Source of the DNA: Thioalkalivibrio sp. XN279
GTDB lineage: Bacteria; Pseudomonadota; Gammaproteobacteria; Steroidobacterales; XN24
Length of the DNA: 64,000 nucleotides
Direction: 5' to 3'
Assembly (NCBI RefSeq): GCF_011089885.1
Contig: NZ_JAANBD010000027.1
Span: 434,001 to 498,000 of the forward strand
Below, one piece after another: positions 1 through 8,240 of this stretch. The position numbers and the translations under genes were made by a program. The notes below the pieces were generated by a model. The model did not search any database and was not told where the DNA came from. It was given only the letters and a program-made list of their open reading frames with translations. Position 1 is the stretch's first letter. Each line of letters begins with the position of its first letter.

Positions 1-65
1 AGCTCGGCGATGGACAGCGCGCGCCGGAAATCCTGCCCGGAGTAGAGCTTGCGTTTCAGTGCCAT
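1..65 (-). CDS. N-terminal fragment, probable FMN-dependent alpha-hydroxy-acid dehydrogenase
   Basis: Only the first 21 codons are in the window; the gene runs off the left edge. The visible peptide starts MALKRKLYSGQDFRRALSI. This resembles the amino-terminal arm of alpha-hydroxy-acid oxidases of the L-lactate dehydrogenase type, where a short 'RALSIxEL' stretch precedes the FMN barrel. No catalytic residue is visible, so the name rests on a short N-terminal resemblance and is tentative. Confidence 0.35.
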   Translation of the reverse strand, partial: MALKRKLYSGQDFRRALSIAE

Positions 66-74
66 GGCCGCATC

Positions 75-710
75 TTAACCTTCGGCCGGCTGCGCCGCGG
101 CATCCGGCGGGGTCCGCAGCATGAACCAGTTGGGTGCGCCGAGGACCTGGTGCTCATCGATGATCTCGAAGCCATGGCGGCGCAGCCAGGCGAGGTTCTC
201 GCGGCGATCGTTCTCGAGGTATCCCGCGACACCCTCGGCGTCGAGCATTTCGCAGCAGGCGCGCAGCAAGGCGTCGCCGATACCGCGGCGCCGCAGCGTC
301 GGCTCGACCGCGGCCGGCCCGAGGTGCCAGTGTTCCACGTCGGGATCGGTCGCGGTCCAGTCTTCCAGCCAGTCCAGCACGCTGCGCGAATGCCGCAGTC
401 CGCTGCCCATGAACAGTGCGGAGAGGGCCGCAAAGCGGCTGCCCAGGGTGGAGGGACACCTGCCGGGCGGCATCATGCCGCACACGCCAGCCAGCCGCCT
501 GCCGTGGAATGCACCGAGCACCCGGCCTTCGTCGGCCTGGTGCGCGAGGATCATGCGAAACATCCCCTCGAGGGCCGCGCGCCGCGGCGCCTCATCTGCG
601 CCAAAGGCATGGACGTGGTTCGGGTTGTCCGCCATGCCGCGCGCCAGCAAAGCGGCGGCAGTTTCCATTTCGTCTTTCCTCAGTCGACGAATCCCGATCG
701 CGGCAGACAT
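75..710 (-). CDS. GNAT family N-acetyltransferase
   Basis: This is a single-domain GNAT acetyltransferase of about 211 residues that would transfer acetyl from acetyl-CoA to an unknown amine. The acetyl-CoA pyrophosphate loop is visible as LRRRGIGDALL around residue 142, matching the R/Q-x-x-G-x-G/A signature. I chose the ATG at 710; an upstream GTG at 728 adds six residues that do not look like family sequence. The C-terminus (FEIIDEHQVLGAPNWFML) has the usual final beta strands. It ends ten bases before the start codon of the left-edge gene on the same strand and is divergent from the oxidoreductase at 761. The substrate cannot be inferred. Confidence 0.8.
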   Translation of the reverse strand: MSAAIGIRRLRKDEMETAAALLARGMADNPNHVHAFGADEAPRRAALEGMFRMILAHQADEGRVLGAFHGRRLAGVCGMMPPGRCPSTLGSRFAALSALFMGSGLRHSRSVLDWLEDWTATDPDVEHWHLGPAAVEPTLRRRGIGDALLRACCEMLDAEGVAGYLENDRRENLAWLRRHGFEIIDEHQVLGAPNWFMLRTPPDAAAQPAEG

Positions 711-760
711 GGGAGCAGGAGTCCTCACTGGTGCGCAGTCGCATTACACTCTAGGCCAAT

Positions 761-1795
761 ATGCACAAGATCGTCATTCAAAAGCCCGGCGGCTACGACG
801 CCCTGCAGCTGGTCGAAGCGCCAGACCCGGAGCCGGGCCCAGGCGAAGTCGTGATTGCCTGCGAGGCCTGCGGCGTCAACTACGCGGACGGCATCATCCG
901 CATGGGTCTCTACGCCTCGGCGAAGAAACTGCACGGCTATCCCATTACGCCCGGCTTCGAGGTTTCAGGCCGGATCACCGCGATCGGTGACGGCGTCGAC
1001 GCCTGGCGACCCGGCGACGAGGTCGTCGGCCTGACGCTGTTCAATGGCTATGCCAGCCACCTGCGGCTGCCCGCCGCGGGCGTGTTTGCCAAGCCGCCCC
1101 TGCTCGACTGGGTCCAGGCGGCGACGCTGCCGACGGTATTTCTCACCGCGTGGTGGATGGTGCATCGCCAGGTGCACCCCGTCCCGGGCGAAAGCTGGCT
1201 GGTGCACTCGGCAGCCGGCGGCGTCGGCTCGGCGCTGCTGCAGCTGGCGCGGCTGGCGGATGCCCGCGCGATCGGCGTGGTCGGCGCCGCGCACAAGGTG
1301 GAGCATGCCGTGGCGATGGGCGCCGACGCGGTGATCGACAAGTCACTGGAGAACACCTGGACCACCGCACGGCGCCATGCGCCCGAGGGCTACCAGGCGA
1401 TCTTCGACGCCAACGGCGTCGCGACCCTGCGCCAGAGCTATCGCCACCTCGCGCCCACCGGCCGACTGGTGATCTACGGCTTTCACAGCATGCTGCCGCA
1501 TGACGGCCGCCTGAACTGGGCGCGGCTCGCCTGGGACTGGCTGCGCACGCCGCGCTTCAATCCGCTGCGCATGACCCAGGAGAATCGCAGCGTGCTGGCG
1601 GCGAACCTCAGCTTCCTGCAGTCGCATGCACCCAGCCTGCGCGAGGGCATGCTGTGGCTGCTGGAACGTTTCGCCGACGGGCGCCTGCAGCCGCTCCCCG
1701 TGGAGACCTTCGCGCTCGCCGATGCTGCCGCAGCGCAGCATCGGCTGGAGTCCGGCCAGACCATAGGCAAGCTCGCCCTCCTCCCGCGTTCCTGA
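761..1795 (+). CDS. Zinc-independent medium-chain dehydrogenase, quinone oxidoreductase / VAT-1 type
   Basis: A 344-residue MDR-superfamily enzyme, expected to reduce quinones or alpha,beta-unsaturated carbonyls with NADPH. The N-terminal GroES-like domain carries the family motif ACGVNYADGIIRMGLY. The Rossmann fold has AAGGVGSALLQLA near residue 152. The structural and catalytic zinc cysteines of alcohol dehydrogenases are absent, which fits the quinone reductase and VAT-1 branch. The C-terminal motif GQTIGKLAL is typical of the QOR family. It stands alone between a divergent acetyltransferase and a downstream secreted peptidase. The true substrate is unknown. Confidence 0.85.
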   Translation: MHKIVIQKPGGYDALQLVEAPDPEPGPGEVVIACEACGVNYADGIIRMGLYASAKKLHGYPITPGFEVSGRITAIGDGVDAWRPGDEVVGLTLFNGYASHLRLPAAGVFAKPPLLDWVQAATLPTVFLTAWWMVHRQVHPVPGESWLVHSAAGGVGSALLQLARLADARAIGVVGAAHKVEHAVAMGADAVIDKSLENTWTTARRHAPEGYQAIFDANGVATLRQSYRHLAPTGRLVIYGFHSMLPHDGRLNWARLAWDWLRTPRFNPLRMTQENRSVLAANLSFLQSHAPSLREGMLWLLERFADGRLQPLPVETFALADAAAAQHRLESGQTIGKLALLPRS

Positions 1796-1844
1796 CCGCA
1801 TTTCTGCAATAATCGCGCGTCCTGATCTCCGACGGGACATACGC

Positions 1845-3878
1845 ATGCGTCATCTCACTCTCGCGGCCCTCGCGCTCGCCCTCAGCCTGCCTGCTTTCGC
1901 CGCGCCGCCGGCCTTGCAGCCCGCGGACCTGTTCCAGCTGCAATGGGCCAGCGACCCCAAAATCGCCCCCGACGGTCGCCGCATCGCCTACGTGCGCAAC
2001 CACGCCGACATCATGGCGGACCGCTACCGGCAGAACCTCTGGCTGGTCGACGTGGACGGGGACAATCACCAGCCGCTCACCACCGGCAGCGAGAACCACG
2101 TGCAGCCGCGCTGGTCACCGGACGGCACGCGGCTGGCCTACGTCGGCAACCAGGACGGCAGCGCCCAGCTCTACGTGCGCTGGCTGGAAAATGATCGCGA
2201 GGCACGCCTGGCCCAGCTGACCGAGTCGCCCTCGGGACTGGCCTGGTCGCCCGACGGCACGCGCATCGCCTTCACCCTGTTCGTGCCCGATCGTCCCGAG
2301 CCCTTCGTGAAAATGCCGCCGGCCCCCAAGGGCGCGCAGTGGGCCGAGCGCGCGAAACTCATCGACCGGCTGGTGTATCGCAACGACGGTCGCGGCTACC
2401 GCCGTGCCGGTCACCGCCATGTCTTCGTCGTCCCCGCGGACGGCGGCGCGCCGCTGCAGGTCACCGCGGGCGACTTCGACCATGGCGGCACGGTGTCCTG
2501 GACGCCCGACGGAAAAGCCCTGGTGTTCGCCGCCAATCGCCGCGACGACGCCGACTACCAGCCGCTTCGCGCCGGGCTGTATCGCCTCGAGCTCGGGACC
2601 GGGGAGCTGGTCACGCTGTTCGAGCACGAGGGGCCGGTCATCGGGCCGAGAGTCTCGCCGGACGGACAGTGGGTGGCGTTCCGCGCTTTCGCTGACCGCG
2701 AGCGGGCCTACACGCAGCAGGAATTGTGGCTCATCGGCCGCAATGGAGGAGCGCCTCGCAGGCTGGCCGGCGAGCTCGACCGCGACATCGGCGAGCTTTA
2801 CTGGGCGGCGGACAGTCGCGGCGTGTACTTCCAGTACGACGAGTTCGGCGTCACGCGCGTGGGGCTGGCCGACCTGCGTGGCAACGCGCGGGAAGCGGCC
2901 AGCGGGCTCGGCGGTGCCTCCATAGGCCGGCCCTACCCGGGCGCCAGCTACAGCGTGGCGCGCGACGGTACGATCGCGTTCACCCAGGCCAGCACCGCGC
3001 GGCCGGCCGAGGTCGCGGTCGCCGACCGCCGTGGGCGCGTCAAGACACTCACGGCCTTGAACGAGAACCTGCTCGGCCAGCGCAGCCTCGGCGAGGTCGA
3101 GGAAATCTGGTACGAGTCTTCCGTAGACGGCCGCCGGATCCACGGCTGGATCATCAAGCCGCCCGGCTTCGACCCGGCAAAGAAATACCCGCTCGTGCTG
3201 GAGATCCACGGCGGACCCTTCGCCAACTACGGCCCGCGCTTCACCTACGAGCTGCAGTCCTACGCCGCGGCCGGCTACGTCGTCCTCTATACCAACCCGC
3301 GCGGTTCCACCAGCTACGGGGCGGAATTCGCGGGCCTCATCGACAAGGCCTACCCTGGCCATGACCACGACGACCTGATGGACGGCATCGATGCGGTCAT
3401 CGCGCAGGGCTACGTCGACCCCGCGCGCCTCTACATCACCGGCGGCTCGGGCGGCGGCGTGCTCACCAGCTGGGCCATCGGCAAGACCGACCGCTTCCGC
3501 GCCGCGGTGGTGCAGAAGCCGGTGATCAACTGGTACAGCTTCGCCTTCGTCACCGACATCCCCATCATCGCCACCCGTTACTGGTTCGGCGCCATGCCCT
3601 GGGAAGCCCCGGAAGAGTACCTGCGGCGCTCGCCGATCTCGCTGGTGGGCAACGTCGTCACGCCGACCATGGTGCTGACCGGCGAGCACGACTGGCGCAC
3701 GCCCATGTCCGAGTCCGAGCAGTACTTCCAGGCGCTCAAGCTCAGGGGCGTGGAGGCAGCGCTGGTGCGCATCCCGGAAGCACCGCACAGCATCGTGCAT
3801 CGCCCCAGCAACGCCATCGAGAAGGTGCTGCACATCATCGGCTGGTTCGACCGCTACGACGCGGAGGCCACGCCATGA
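1845..3878 (+). CDS. Secreted S9 family prolyl-oligopeptidase-like peptidase
   Basis: A 677-residue serine peptidase with a cleavable signal peptide (hydrophobic run ALALALSLPAFA, residues 5-18). The first two thirds hold TolB/DPP-IV-like WD propeller repeats (repeated 'SPDGxxxAY/F' units, for example near residues 90 and 136). The C-terminal alpha/beta hydrolase domain has the nucleophile elbow GGSGGGV (around residue 533), the acid in GEHDWRTP and the histidine in APHSIVHRP, a complete triad. The family cleaves short peptides or acylated or dipeptidyl N-termini. The last codons overlap the start of the AlaX gene by 4 bases, so the two are probably translationally coupled. Confidence 0.92.
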   Translation: MRHLTLAALALALSLPAFAAPPALQPADLFQLQWASDPKIAPDGRRIAYVRNHADIMADRYRQNLWLVDVDGDNHQPLTTGSENHVQPRWSPDGTRLAYVGNQDGSAQLYVRWLENDREARLAQLTESPSGLAWSPDGTRIAFTLFVPDRPEPFVKMPPAPKGAQWAERAKLIDRLVYRNDGRGYRRAGHRHVFVVPADGGAPLQVTAGDFDHGGTVSWTPDGKALVFAANRRDDADYQPLRAGLYRLELGTGELVTLFEHEGPVIGPRVSPDGQWVAFRAFADRERAYTQQELWLIGRNGGAPRRLAGELDRDIGELYWAADSRGVYFQYDEFGVTRVGLADLRGNAREAASGLGGASIGRPYPGASYSVARDGTIAFTQASTARPAEVAVADRRGRVKTLTALNENLLGQRSLGEVEEIWYESSVDGRRIHGWIIKPPGFDPAKKYPLVLEIHGGPFANYGPRFTYELQSYAAAGYVVLYTNPRGSTSYGAEFAGLIDKAYPGHDHDDLMDGIDAVIAQGYVDPARLYITGGSGGGVLTSWAIGKTDRFRAAVVQKPVINWYSFAFVTDIPIIATRYWFGAMPWEAPEEYLRRSPISLVGNVVTPTMVLTGEHDWRTPMSESEQYFQALKLRGVEAALVRIPEAPHSIVHRPSNAIEKVLHIIGWFDRYDAEATP

Positions 3879-4585
3879 CGGCCACGCGTGCGCTGTACAC
3901 CGAGGACGCCTATAGGCGCGACTGCGCGGCCGAGGTCGTCGCGGCCGGTCCGGACGGCGTGGTGCTCGACCAGACGGTGTTCTACCCGCTGGGCGGCGGC
4001 CAGCCGGGCGACACGGGCTGGCTGCGCACCGAGGACGGGCGCGCCTGGCGCGTGCGGGACACGCGCAAAGCAGAAGGCGGCGTCGTCATGCACCTGCTCG
4101 AGGGCAACGATCCGCCGCCCGCGCCGGGCACGCGCATCCACGCCGAGATCGACTGGGACCGGCGCTACGCCCACATGCGCATGCACACCTGCCTGCACCT
4201 GCTGGGGGCCGTGCTGCGCTACGGCGTCACCGGCGGCCAGGTCGGCGCCGAGAAGAGCCGGCTCGACTTCGACACCCAGGACGAGATCGACAAGGCCCGC
4301 GTCACCGACGCCGTGAACGCGCTCGTCATGGCCAACCAGCCCGTCACCTCGCGCTGGATCACGGATGCGGAGCTCGATGCGCAGCCGGAGCTGGTGCGCA
4401 CCCTGTCCGTGCAACCGCCGCGCGGCGTGGGCAAAGTCCGCCTGCTGGAGATTCGGGGTGTGGACCTGCAGCCGTGCGGCGGCACGCACGTCGCCGCCAC
4501 CGGCGAGATCGGGCCGATCGAGGTGCGCAAGGTCGAGAGCAAGGGCAAGCGCAACAAGCGCGTGGTGATCGCCCTGGCAGGCTGA
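3875..4585 (+). CDS. alaX: Alanyl-tRNA editing protein AlaX
   Basis: A 236-residue free-standing editing domain related to AlaRS, expected to hydrolyse Ser-tRNA(Ala) or Gly-tRNA(Ala). The glycine-rich motif FYPLGGGQPGDTG lies near residue 31. The zinc-binding residues are present as HTCLH (around residue 103) and CGGTH (around residue 203). The N-terminal glycine-rich half makes this the medium-length AlaX-M type. Its ATG overlaps the TGA of the upstream S9 peptidase in ATGA. It ends two bases from the stop of the convergent SGNH hydrolase. Confidence 0.93.
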   Translation: MTATRALYTEDAYRRDCAAEVVAAGPDGVVLDQTVFYPLGGGQPGDTGWLRTEDGRAWRVRDTRKAEGGVVMHLLEGNDPPPAPGTRIHAEIDWDRRYAHMRMHTCLHLLGAVLRYGVTGGQVGAEKSRLDFDTQDEIDKARVTDAVNALVMANQPVTSRWITDAELDAQPELVRTLSVQPPRGVGKVRLLEIRGVDLQPCGGTHVAATGEIGPIEVRKVESKGKRNKRVVIALAG

Positions 4586-4586
4586 T

Positions 4587-5297
4587 TCAGCCGGAGCCGA
4601 ACTGCCGGACTACCAACTCGGCCACCTCCCTGCCCCATTCGGCATAAGCCAGCGGTCCGGGATGATATCCATCGACGGCGATGTACCGGACGTCCAGCGG
4701 CAGGCGCGGCGTGAGCACGACGCAGCCCGGTGCCGACTCGGCCACTGATTCCAGCAGGCGCGTGAACGCCCGGGCGCGTTCACCCAGCACCCAGCGCAGC
4801 GGCTGCGGCAAGGCGGGGAACGCGTGCATCGGCGGCAGCCCCGTCAGCACCGTGAGCCGCACCGCGTAGCGCGACTGCAAGAGCGCGGCCAGCCGGACCT
4901 GCTGGGCGACGAAGTCGGCGGACCGCGTCCCGCCCGTGACGTCGTTGACGCCGAGCGACATGACGGCCACGTCAAAAGGTGCCGCCGCACCCGACTCCAG
5001 CCGGCGCAAGACCTGGGCAGTGCGCAGCCCGGTCGTCGCCCGCACCTCCCAGCTCACGCGGAAACGACCCTGCAGGGCGCCGACGATGGCGCCGGAGAGA
5101 CCCTCGTCCTGGCTCGCCGCGCCCACCCCGGCCGCGGCGGAGTCGCCGGCCACCAGCAGGCGCAACGGTGTCCCTTCTCCCGCAGTGCCGCTGCGCGGGC
5201 CCGGCGGCTCCGGCAGGCGCATTGCCGTGCGCCGGACACGCAGTCCCTGCGCGAGCAGCAGCGGTGCCATGGCCATGGCGGCGTAACGGTAGTCCAT
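4587..5297 (-). CDS. SGNH/GDSL hydrolase family protein
   Basis: A 236-residue esterase of the SGNH superfamily. Block I is VAGDSAAAGVG with the nucleophilic serine (around residue 53), block III is SLGVNDVTGG, and block V is DGYHPGPLAYAEWG with the D-x-x-H dyad. The N-terminus (MAMAPLLLAQGLRVRR) may be a short uncleaved membrane anchor and has no clear signal-peptidase site. Such proteins deacylate lipids or polysaccharides; nothing here fixes the substrate. It is convergent with alaX and divergent from the small membrane protein gene at 5409. Confidence 0.88.
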   Translation of the reverse strand: MDYRYAAMAMAPLLLAQGLRVRRTAMRLPEPPGPRSGTAGEGTPLRLLVAGDSAAAGVGAASQDEGLSGAIVGALQGRFRVSWEVRATTGLRTAQVLRRLESGAAAPFDVAVMSLGVNDVTGGTRSADFVAQQVRLAALLQSRYAVRLTVLTGLPPMHAFPALPQPLRWVLGERARAFTRLLESVAESAPGCVVLTPRLPLDVRYIAVDGYHPGPLAYAEWGREVAELVVRQFGSG

Positions 5298-5408
5298 CGG
5301 TGCCTGCAGCCTGCCTCGATCTGCCGGGAACGGTGACGCTACAAGGTTAATGCCCCCTCCCCCGGCATGCTAGATTGCCGCGACTGGCGGCGCGGAGAGA
5401 AGACCGGA

Positions 5409-5672
5409 ATGGATGGCTGGGGACTGCTGATCATGCTGATGGGCTGGTCCGTCCCGGGGTACTTTGCCCTGCAGCTCATTCTCTGGCGGCGCTGGGACGG
5501 CGGCTGGCGGCGCCTGGCGCTGGTCCCGCTGTGGGGCACGGTGCCGGTGACGGCCTACACCCTGTTCGCCCTCGCCGCCGGATCGAACCTGTGGCCGCTC
5601 ATCATGCTGTTCACCCTGCCGCTGGCCTTTGTCTACCTGTTGGCGCTGGTTATCCTGAAACGCCTGCGCTGA
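5409..5672 (+). CDS. Small hydrophobic membrane protein of unknown function
   Basis: An 87-residue protein that I do not recognise. It is predicted to have three transmembrane segments (about residues 4-24, 33-53 and 61-81) and ends in positive charge (LKRLR), so the C-terminus is probably cytoplasmic. I chose the ATG at 5409 because a purine-rich stretch (GGAGAGAAG) lies about eight bases upstream. An in-frame ATG at 5367 would add 14 polar residues and is less likely. It lies 17 bases upstream of the MazG-like gene and is probably co-transcribed with it. Confidence 0.6.
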   Translation: MDGWGLLIMLMGWSVPGYFALQLILWRRWDGGWRRLALVPLWGTVPVTAYTLFALAAGSNLWPLIMLFTLPLAFVYLLALVILKRLR

Positions 5673-5689
5673 CGCCCGGGAGCCCGTCC

Positions 5690-6043
5690 ATGTCCAAGCC
5701 TCGCTTCGAGGATCTCAGCCGCCGCCTGGCGGAGTTCGCCGCCGAGCGCGACTGGGAACAGTTCCATTCGCCTAAGAACCTCGCCATGGCGCTGGCGGCC
5801 GAGACCGGCGAGCTGCTGGAGCACTTCCAGTGGCTCAGCGAGACGCAGAGCGCCGAGCTGTCGCAGGAGGCGCTGGACGCGGTCGCGCTGGAGCTGGCGG
5901 ACGTGCAGGTCTACCTGGTGCGCCTGGCCGATCGCCTCGGCATCGACCTCGTCGCAGCGGCACATCGCAAGATCGATCTCAACGCAGAGAAATATCCCGC
6001 CGACAAGGCACGCGGCCATGCGCGCAAGTACGACCGGCTGTGA
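5690..6043 (+). CDS. MazG-like nucleotide pyrophosphohydrolase
   Basis: A 117-residue all-alpha NTP pyrophosphohydrolase of the RS21-C6/dCTPase branch of the MazG superfamily, expected to hydrolyse non-canonical or excess dNTPs to dNMP plus pyrophosphate. The metal-binding pattern is visible as ETGELLEHFQW (E-x-x-E) and LELADVQVYL (E-x-x-D). The KYPADKARG tail near the C-terminus is typical of this branch. The start at 5690 gives MSKPRFEDLSRRLAEFA, the expected first helix. Longer upstream extensions of this frame are shadow sequence of the preceding gene. Confidence 0.9.
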   Translation: MSKPRFEDLSRRLAEFAAERDWEQFHSPKNLAMALAAETGELLEHFQWLSETQSAELSQEALDAVALELADVQVYLVRLADRLGIDLVAAAHRKIDLNAEKYPADKARGHARKYDRL

Positions 6044-6114
6044 TTCCGCAACGAAGCAGGATGACGCCCCCTGCAAGGAACCTGGCTTATTCCAGCCGGA
6101 CTGAGACCGCCTGA

Positions 6115-7068
6115 ATGCCACTGCGCAATGCTCTCCTCGCCCTGGCCCTCATCGTTCTCGCCGCCGTGCTGGTGGCGGTCGGCGACGCCTGGGCGCCGGA
6201 CCGGCCTGTGGCTGATCTGGCGGCGCGCTGGGCGCCGCCGCCCTCCGAGTTCGTCACCATCCAGGGCATGCAGGTACACCTGCGCGACGAGGGGCCTCGA
6301 GACGATCCCCTGCCGCTGTTGCTCCTGCATGGCACCTCGGCGAGCCTGCACACCTGGAACGGCTGGACGCGGGAGCTGTCGCCGGAGCGGCGCGTAGTTC
6401 GCGTCGATCTCCCCGGGTTCGGGCTCACCGGTCCGTTCCCGCACGACGACTACAGTATCGAGCGCTACATCGAGTTCATCGCCGCGCTGCTCGACTCGCT
6501 GGGGCTGCAGCGAGTCGTCGTTGCCGGCAACTCCTTTGGCGGCCAGGTCGCCTGGGAGAGCGCCGTCGAAATGCCGGCGCGCGTGGCCGCGCTGGTGCTG
6601 GTCGACGCCGTGGGCTACCCCTTCACGCCTGAGTCGGTACCGCTCGCGTTCCAGCTGGCGCGCTATCCCGCCTTGCGTCCGCTCATCGAGCGCCTGCTGC
6701 CAAGGCGCGTGGTCCGCGCCAGCCTGCACGATGTATATGGCGATCCGCACCGCGTGGATGAGGCCCTCGTCGACCGCTACTACGAGCTCGCACTGCGCGA
6801 GGGCAATCGCCACGCCCTCGGATTGCGCTTCGCGCACGTCATGCCGACCGACGCGCGCGCCAGGCGGATCGCGACCATCACCCAGCCCACGCTGATCCTG
6901 TGGGGCGGTCGCGACCGGCTCATTCCGCTCGCCAGCGGGGAAGGTTTTGCGCGCGACATTGCCGGCAGCCGGCTCGTGGTATTCGAGGCTCTCGGACACG
7001 TACCGCACGAGGAAGCGCCCGTCGATACCGTCATCGTCGTAAAGGACTTCCTGTCCGGCCTGAATTGA
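6115..7068 (+). CDS. Membrane-anchored or exported alpha/beta hydrolase
   Basis: A 317-residue alpha/beta-hydrolase-fold protein. Residues 5-22 form a hydrophobic N-terminal segment (LLALALIVLAAVLVAVG), a signal anchor. The oxyanion region is LLLHGTSASLHTW, the nucleophile elbow is VVAGNSFGGQVAW, the acid is in LWGGRDRLIP and the histidine is in LGHVPHEEAP. These give a full Ser-Asp-His triad and an epoxide-hydrolase/lipase-like core. The substrate is not predictable. The gene lies between the MazG-like gene and the RND adaptor on the same strand. Confidence 0.88.
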   Translation: MPLRNALLALALIVLAAVLVAVGDAWAPDRPVADLAARWAPPPSEFVTIQGMQVHLRDEGPRDDPLPLLLLHGTSASLHTWNGWTRELSPERRVVRVDLPGFGLTGPFPHDDYSIERYIEFIAALLDSLGLQRVVVAGNSFGGQVAWESAVEMPARVAALVLVDAVGYPFTPESVPLAFQLARYPALRPLIERLLPRRVVRASLHDVYGDPHRVDEALVDRYYELALREGNRHALGLRFAHVMPTDARARRIATITQPTLILWGGRDRLIPLASGEGFARDIAGSRLVVFEALGHVPHEEAPVDTVIVVKDFLSGLN

Positions 7069-7144
7069 AGCGCCGCGACGCGGCGGTTAGGGTATGCGAA
7101 TCCGCCTTGCGCGCCGGGCCGAAACACCTGGCGGAGGAACAATA

Positions 7145-8218
7145 TTGTCACGCCACCTTTCTGCACTACCAGGACTCCTGGCATTGACCGCCGCCTTGCT
7201 GCCCGCCTTGCTGCAGGCCGCCACGCCAGTCACAGTGGCGATCCCCGAGACCGGGCAAGCGACACAGACGCTATCGCTCAGCGGCAACCTGACGCCGCGC
7301 CAGGCCTCGCGCCTGTCGCCACAGGTGCCAGGACTGGTAGCCGAGATGCGCGTCGACGCCGGGGACACGGCCAGCGCCGGCGACATCCTGGTCAAGCTCG
7401 AGGCACGTTCCGCGGAGCTGGAAGAGGCGCGCGCTCGCGCCGTCCTGGGTGAGGCGCAGGCCGCACTGGCCGAGGCCCGGCGCTTGCGCGACGAAGGTCG
7501 GCGGCTGCTGGAACGCCGCGTGCTGCCGGACAGCGAGGTGCAGGCGCGCGAGGCGGCGCTGCAGCTGGCTGAAGCGACAGTGGCGCGTGCCCAGGCCGAA
7601 CTCGCGATCGCCCGCGAACGCGTCTTGCAGCACGTGGTGCGTGCGCCGTTCGACGGCGTCGTGAGTCAGCGTCTCGCCGAGGCGGGTGAATGGGTTGGAA
7701 CAGGCACCGCGGTGCTGGAACTGGTCGCCGTGGACGACCTGTGGCTGGACGTGCGAGTGCCGCAGCAATTCTGGAACCGCCTCGGAGACCAGGTCGAGCT
7801 GGCGGCTTTCGCCGAGGCGCTGCCGGGGCAGGCGCTGGATGCGAAGGTGAATGCCCGGGTGCCTGTGAACGACCCCGCGGCGCGCACCTTCCTGCTGCGG
7901 TTATTGGTGCACGATGAATCGGGGCGCCTGACGCCGGGCATGTCAGCGCGGGTGGAAATAGCGATTCCCGGTGGCCAGGCCGCCACCCTGGTGCCGCGCG
8001 ACGCCATCCTCCGTTATCCGGACGGCACGACCACGCTCTGGCTGGCCCTGCCGCAGGACGGCGGCTGGGTCGCCCGACAGGCGCAGGTGGAAGTGCTGCG
8101 CCTCGCCGGGGCGAATGCCGAACTCGCGGGCGCGCTGCCGCCCGGCGCCCGCGTGGTGACGCGCGGCAACGAGGGCCTGGCCGAGGGCGAATCCCTCGCC
8201 TTCGTCGACGCGCCATGA
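7145..8218 (+). CDS. RND efflux periplasmic adaptor (membrane fusion) subunit
   Basis: The membrane-fusion subunit that bridges an inner-membrane RND pump to an outer-membrane channel, about 357 residues. I chose the TTG at 7145 because GGAGG lies seven bases upstream and translation then begins directly with a signal sequence (LSALPGLLALTAALLPALLQA). An ATG at 7094 would add 17 charged residues. A biotinyl-lipoyl half motif (GLVAEMRVDAGDTASAGDIL), a long alpha-helical hairpin rich in Glu, Ala and Arg, and the second lipoyl half (VRAPFDGVVSQRLAEAGEWV) are visible in order. It is followed 22 bases later by the pump gene. Confidence 0.92.
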   Translation: MSRHLSALPGLLALTAALLPALLQAATPVTVAIPETGQATQTLSLSGNLTPRQASRLSPQVPGLVAEMRVDAGDTASAGDILVKLEARSAELEEARARAVLGEAQAALAEARRLRDEGRRLLERRVLPDSEVQAREAALQLAEATVARAQAELAIARERVLQHVVRAPFDGVVSQRLAEAGEWVGTGTAVLELVAVDDLWLDVRVPQQFWNRLGDQVELAAFAEALPGQALDAKVNARVPVNDPAARTFLLRLLVHDESGRLTPGMSARVEIAIPGGQAATLVPRDAILRYPDGTTTLWLALPQDGGWVARQAQVEVLRLAGANAELAGALPPGARVVTRGNEGLAEGESLAFVDAP

Positions 8219-8240
8219 GTCGTCCGGGAACGATCTCCTG

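Noticed and set aside
2115-3833. A 572-codon minus-strand open frame antisense to the S9 peptidase
   Set aside because: No recognisable motif; it mirrors a gene with a full catalytic triad.
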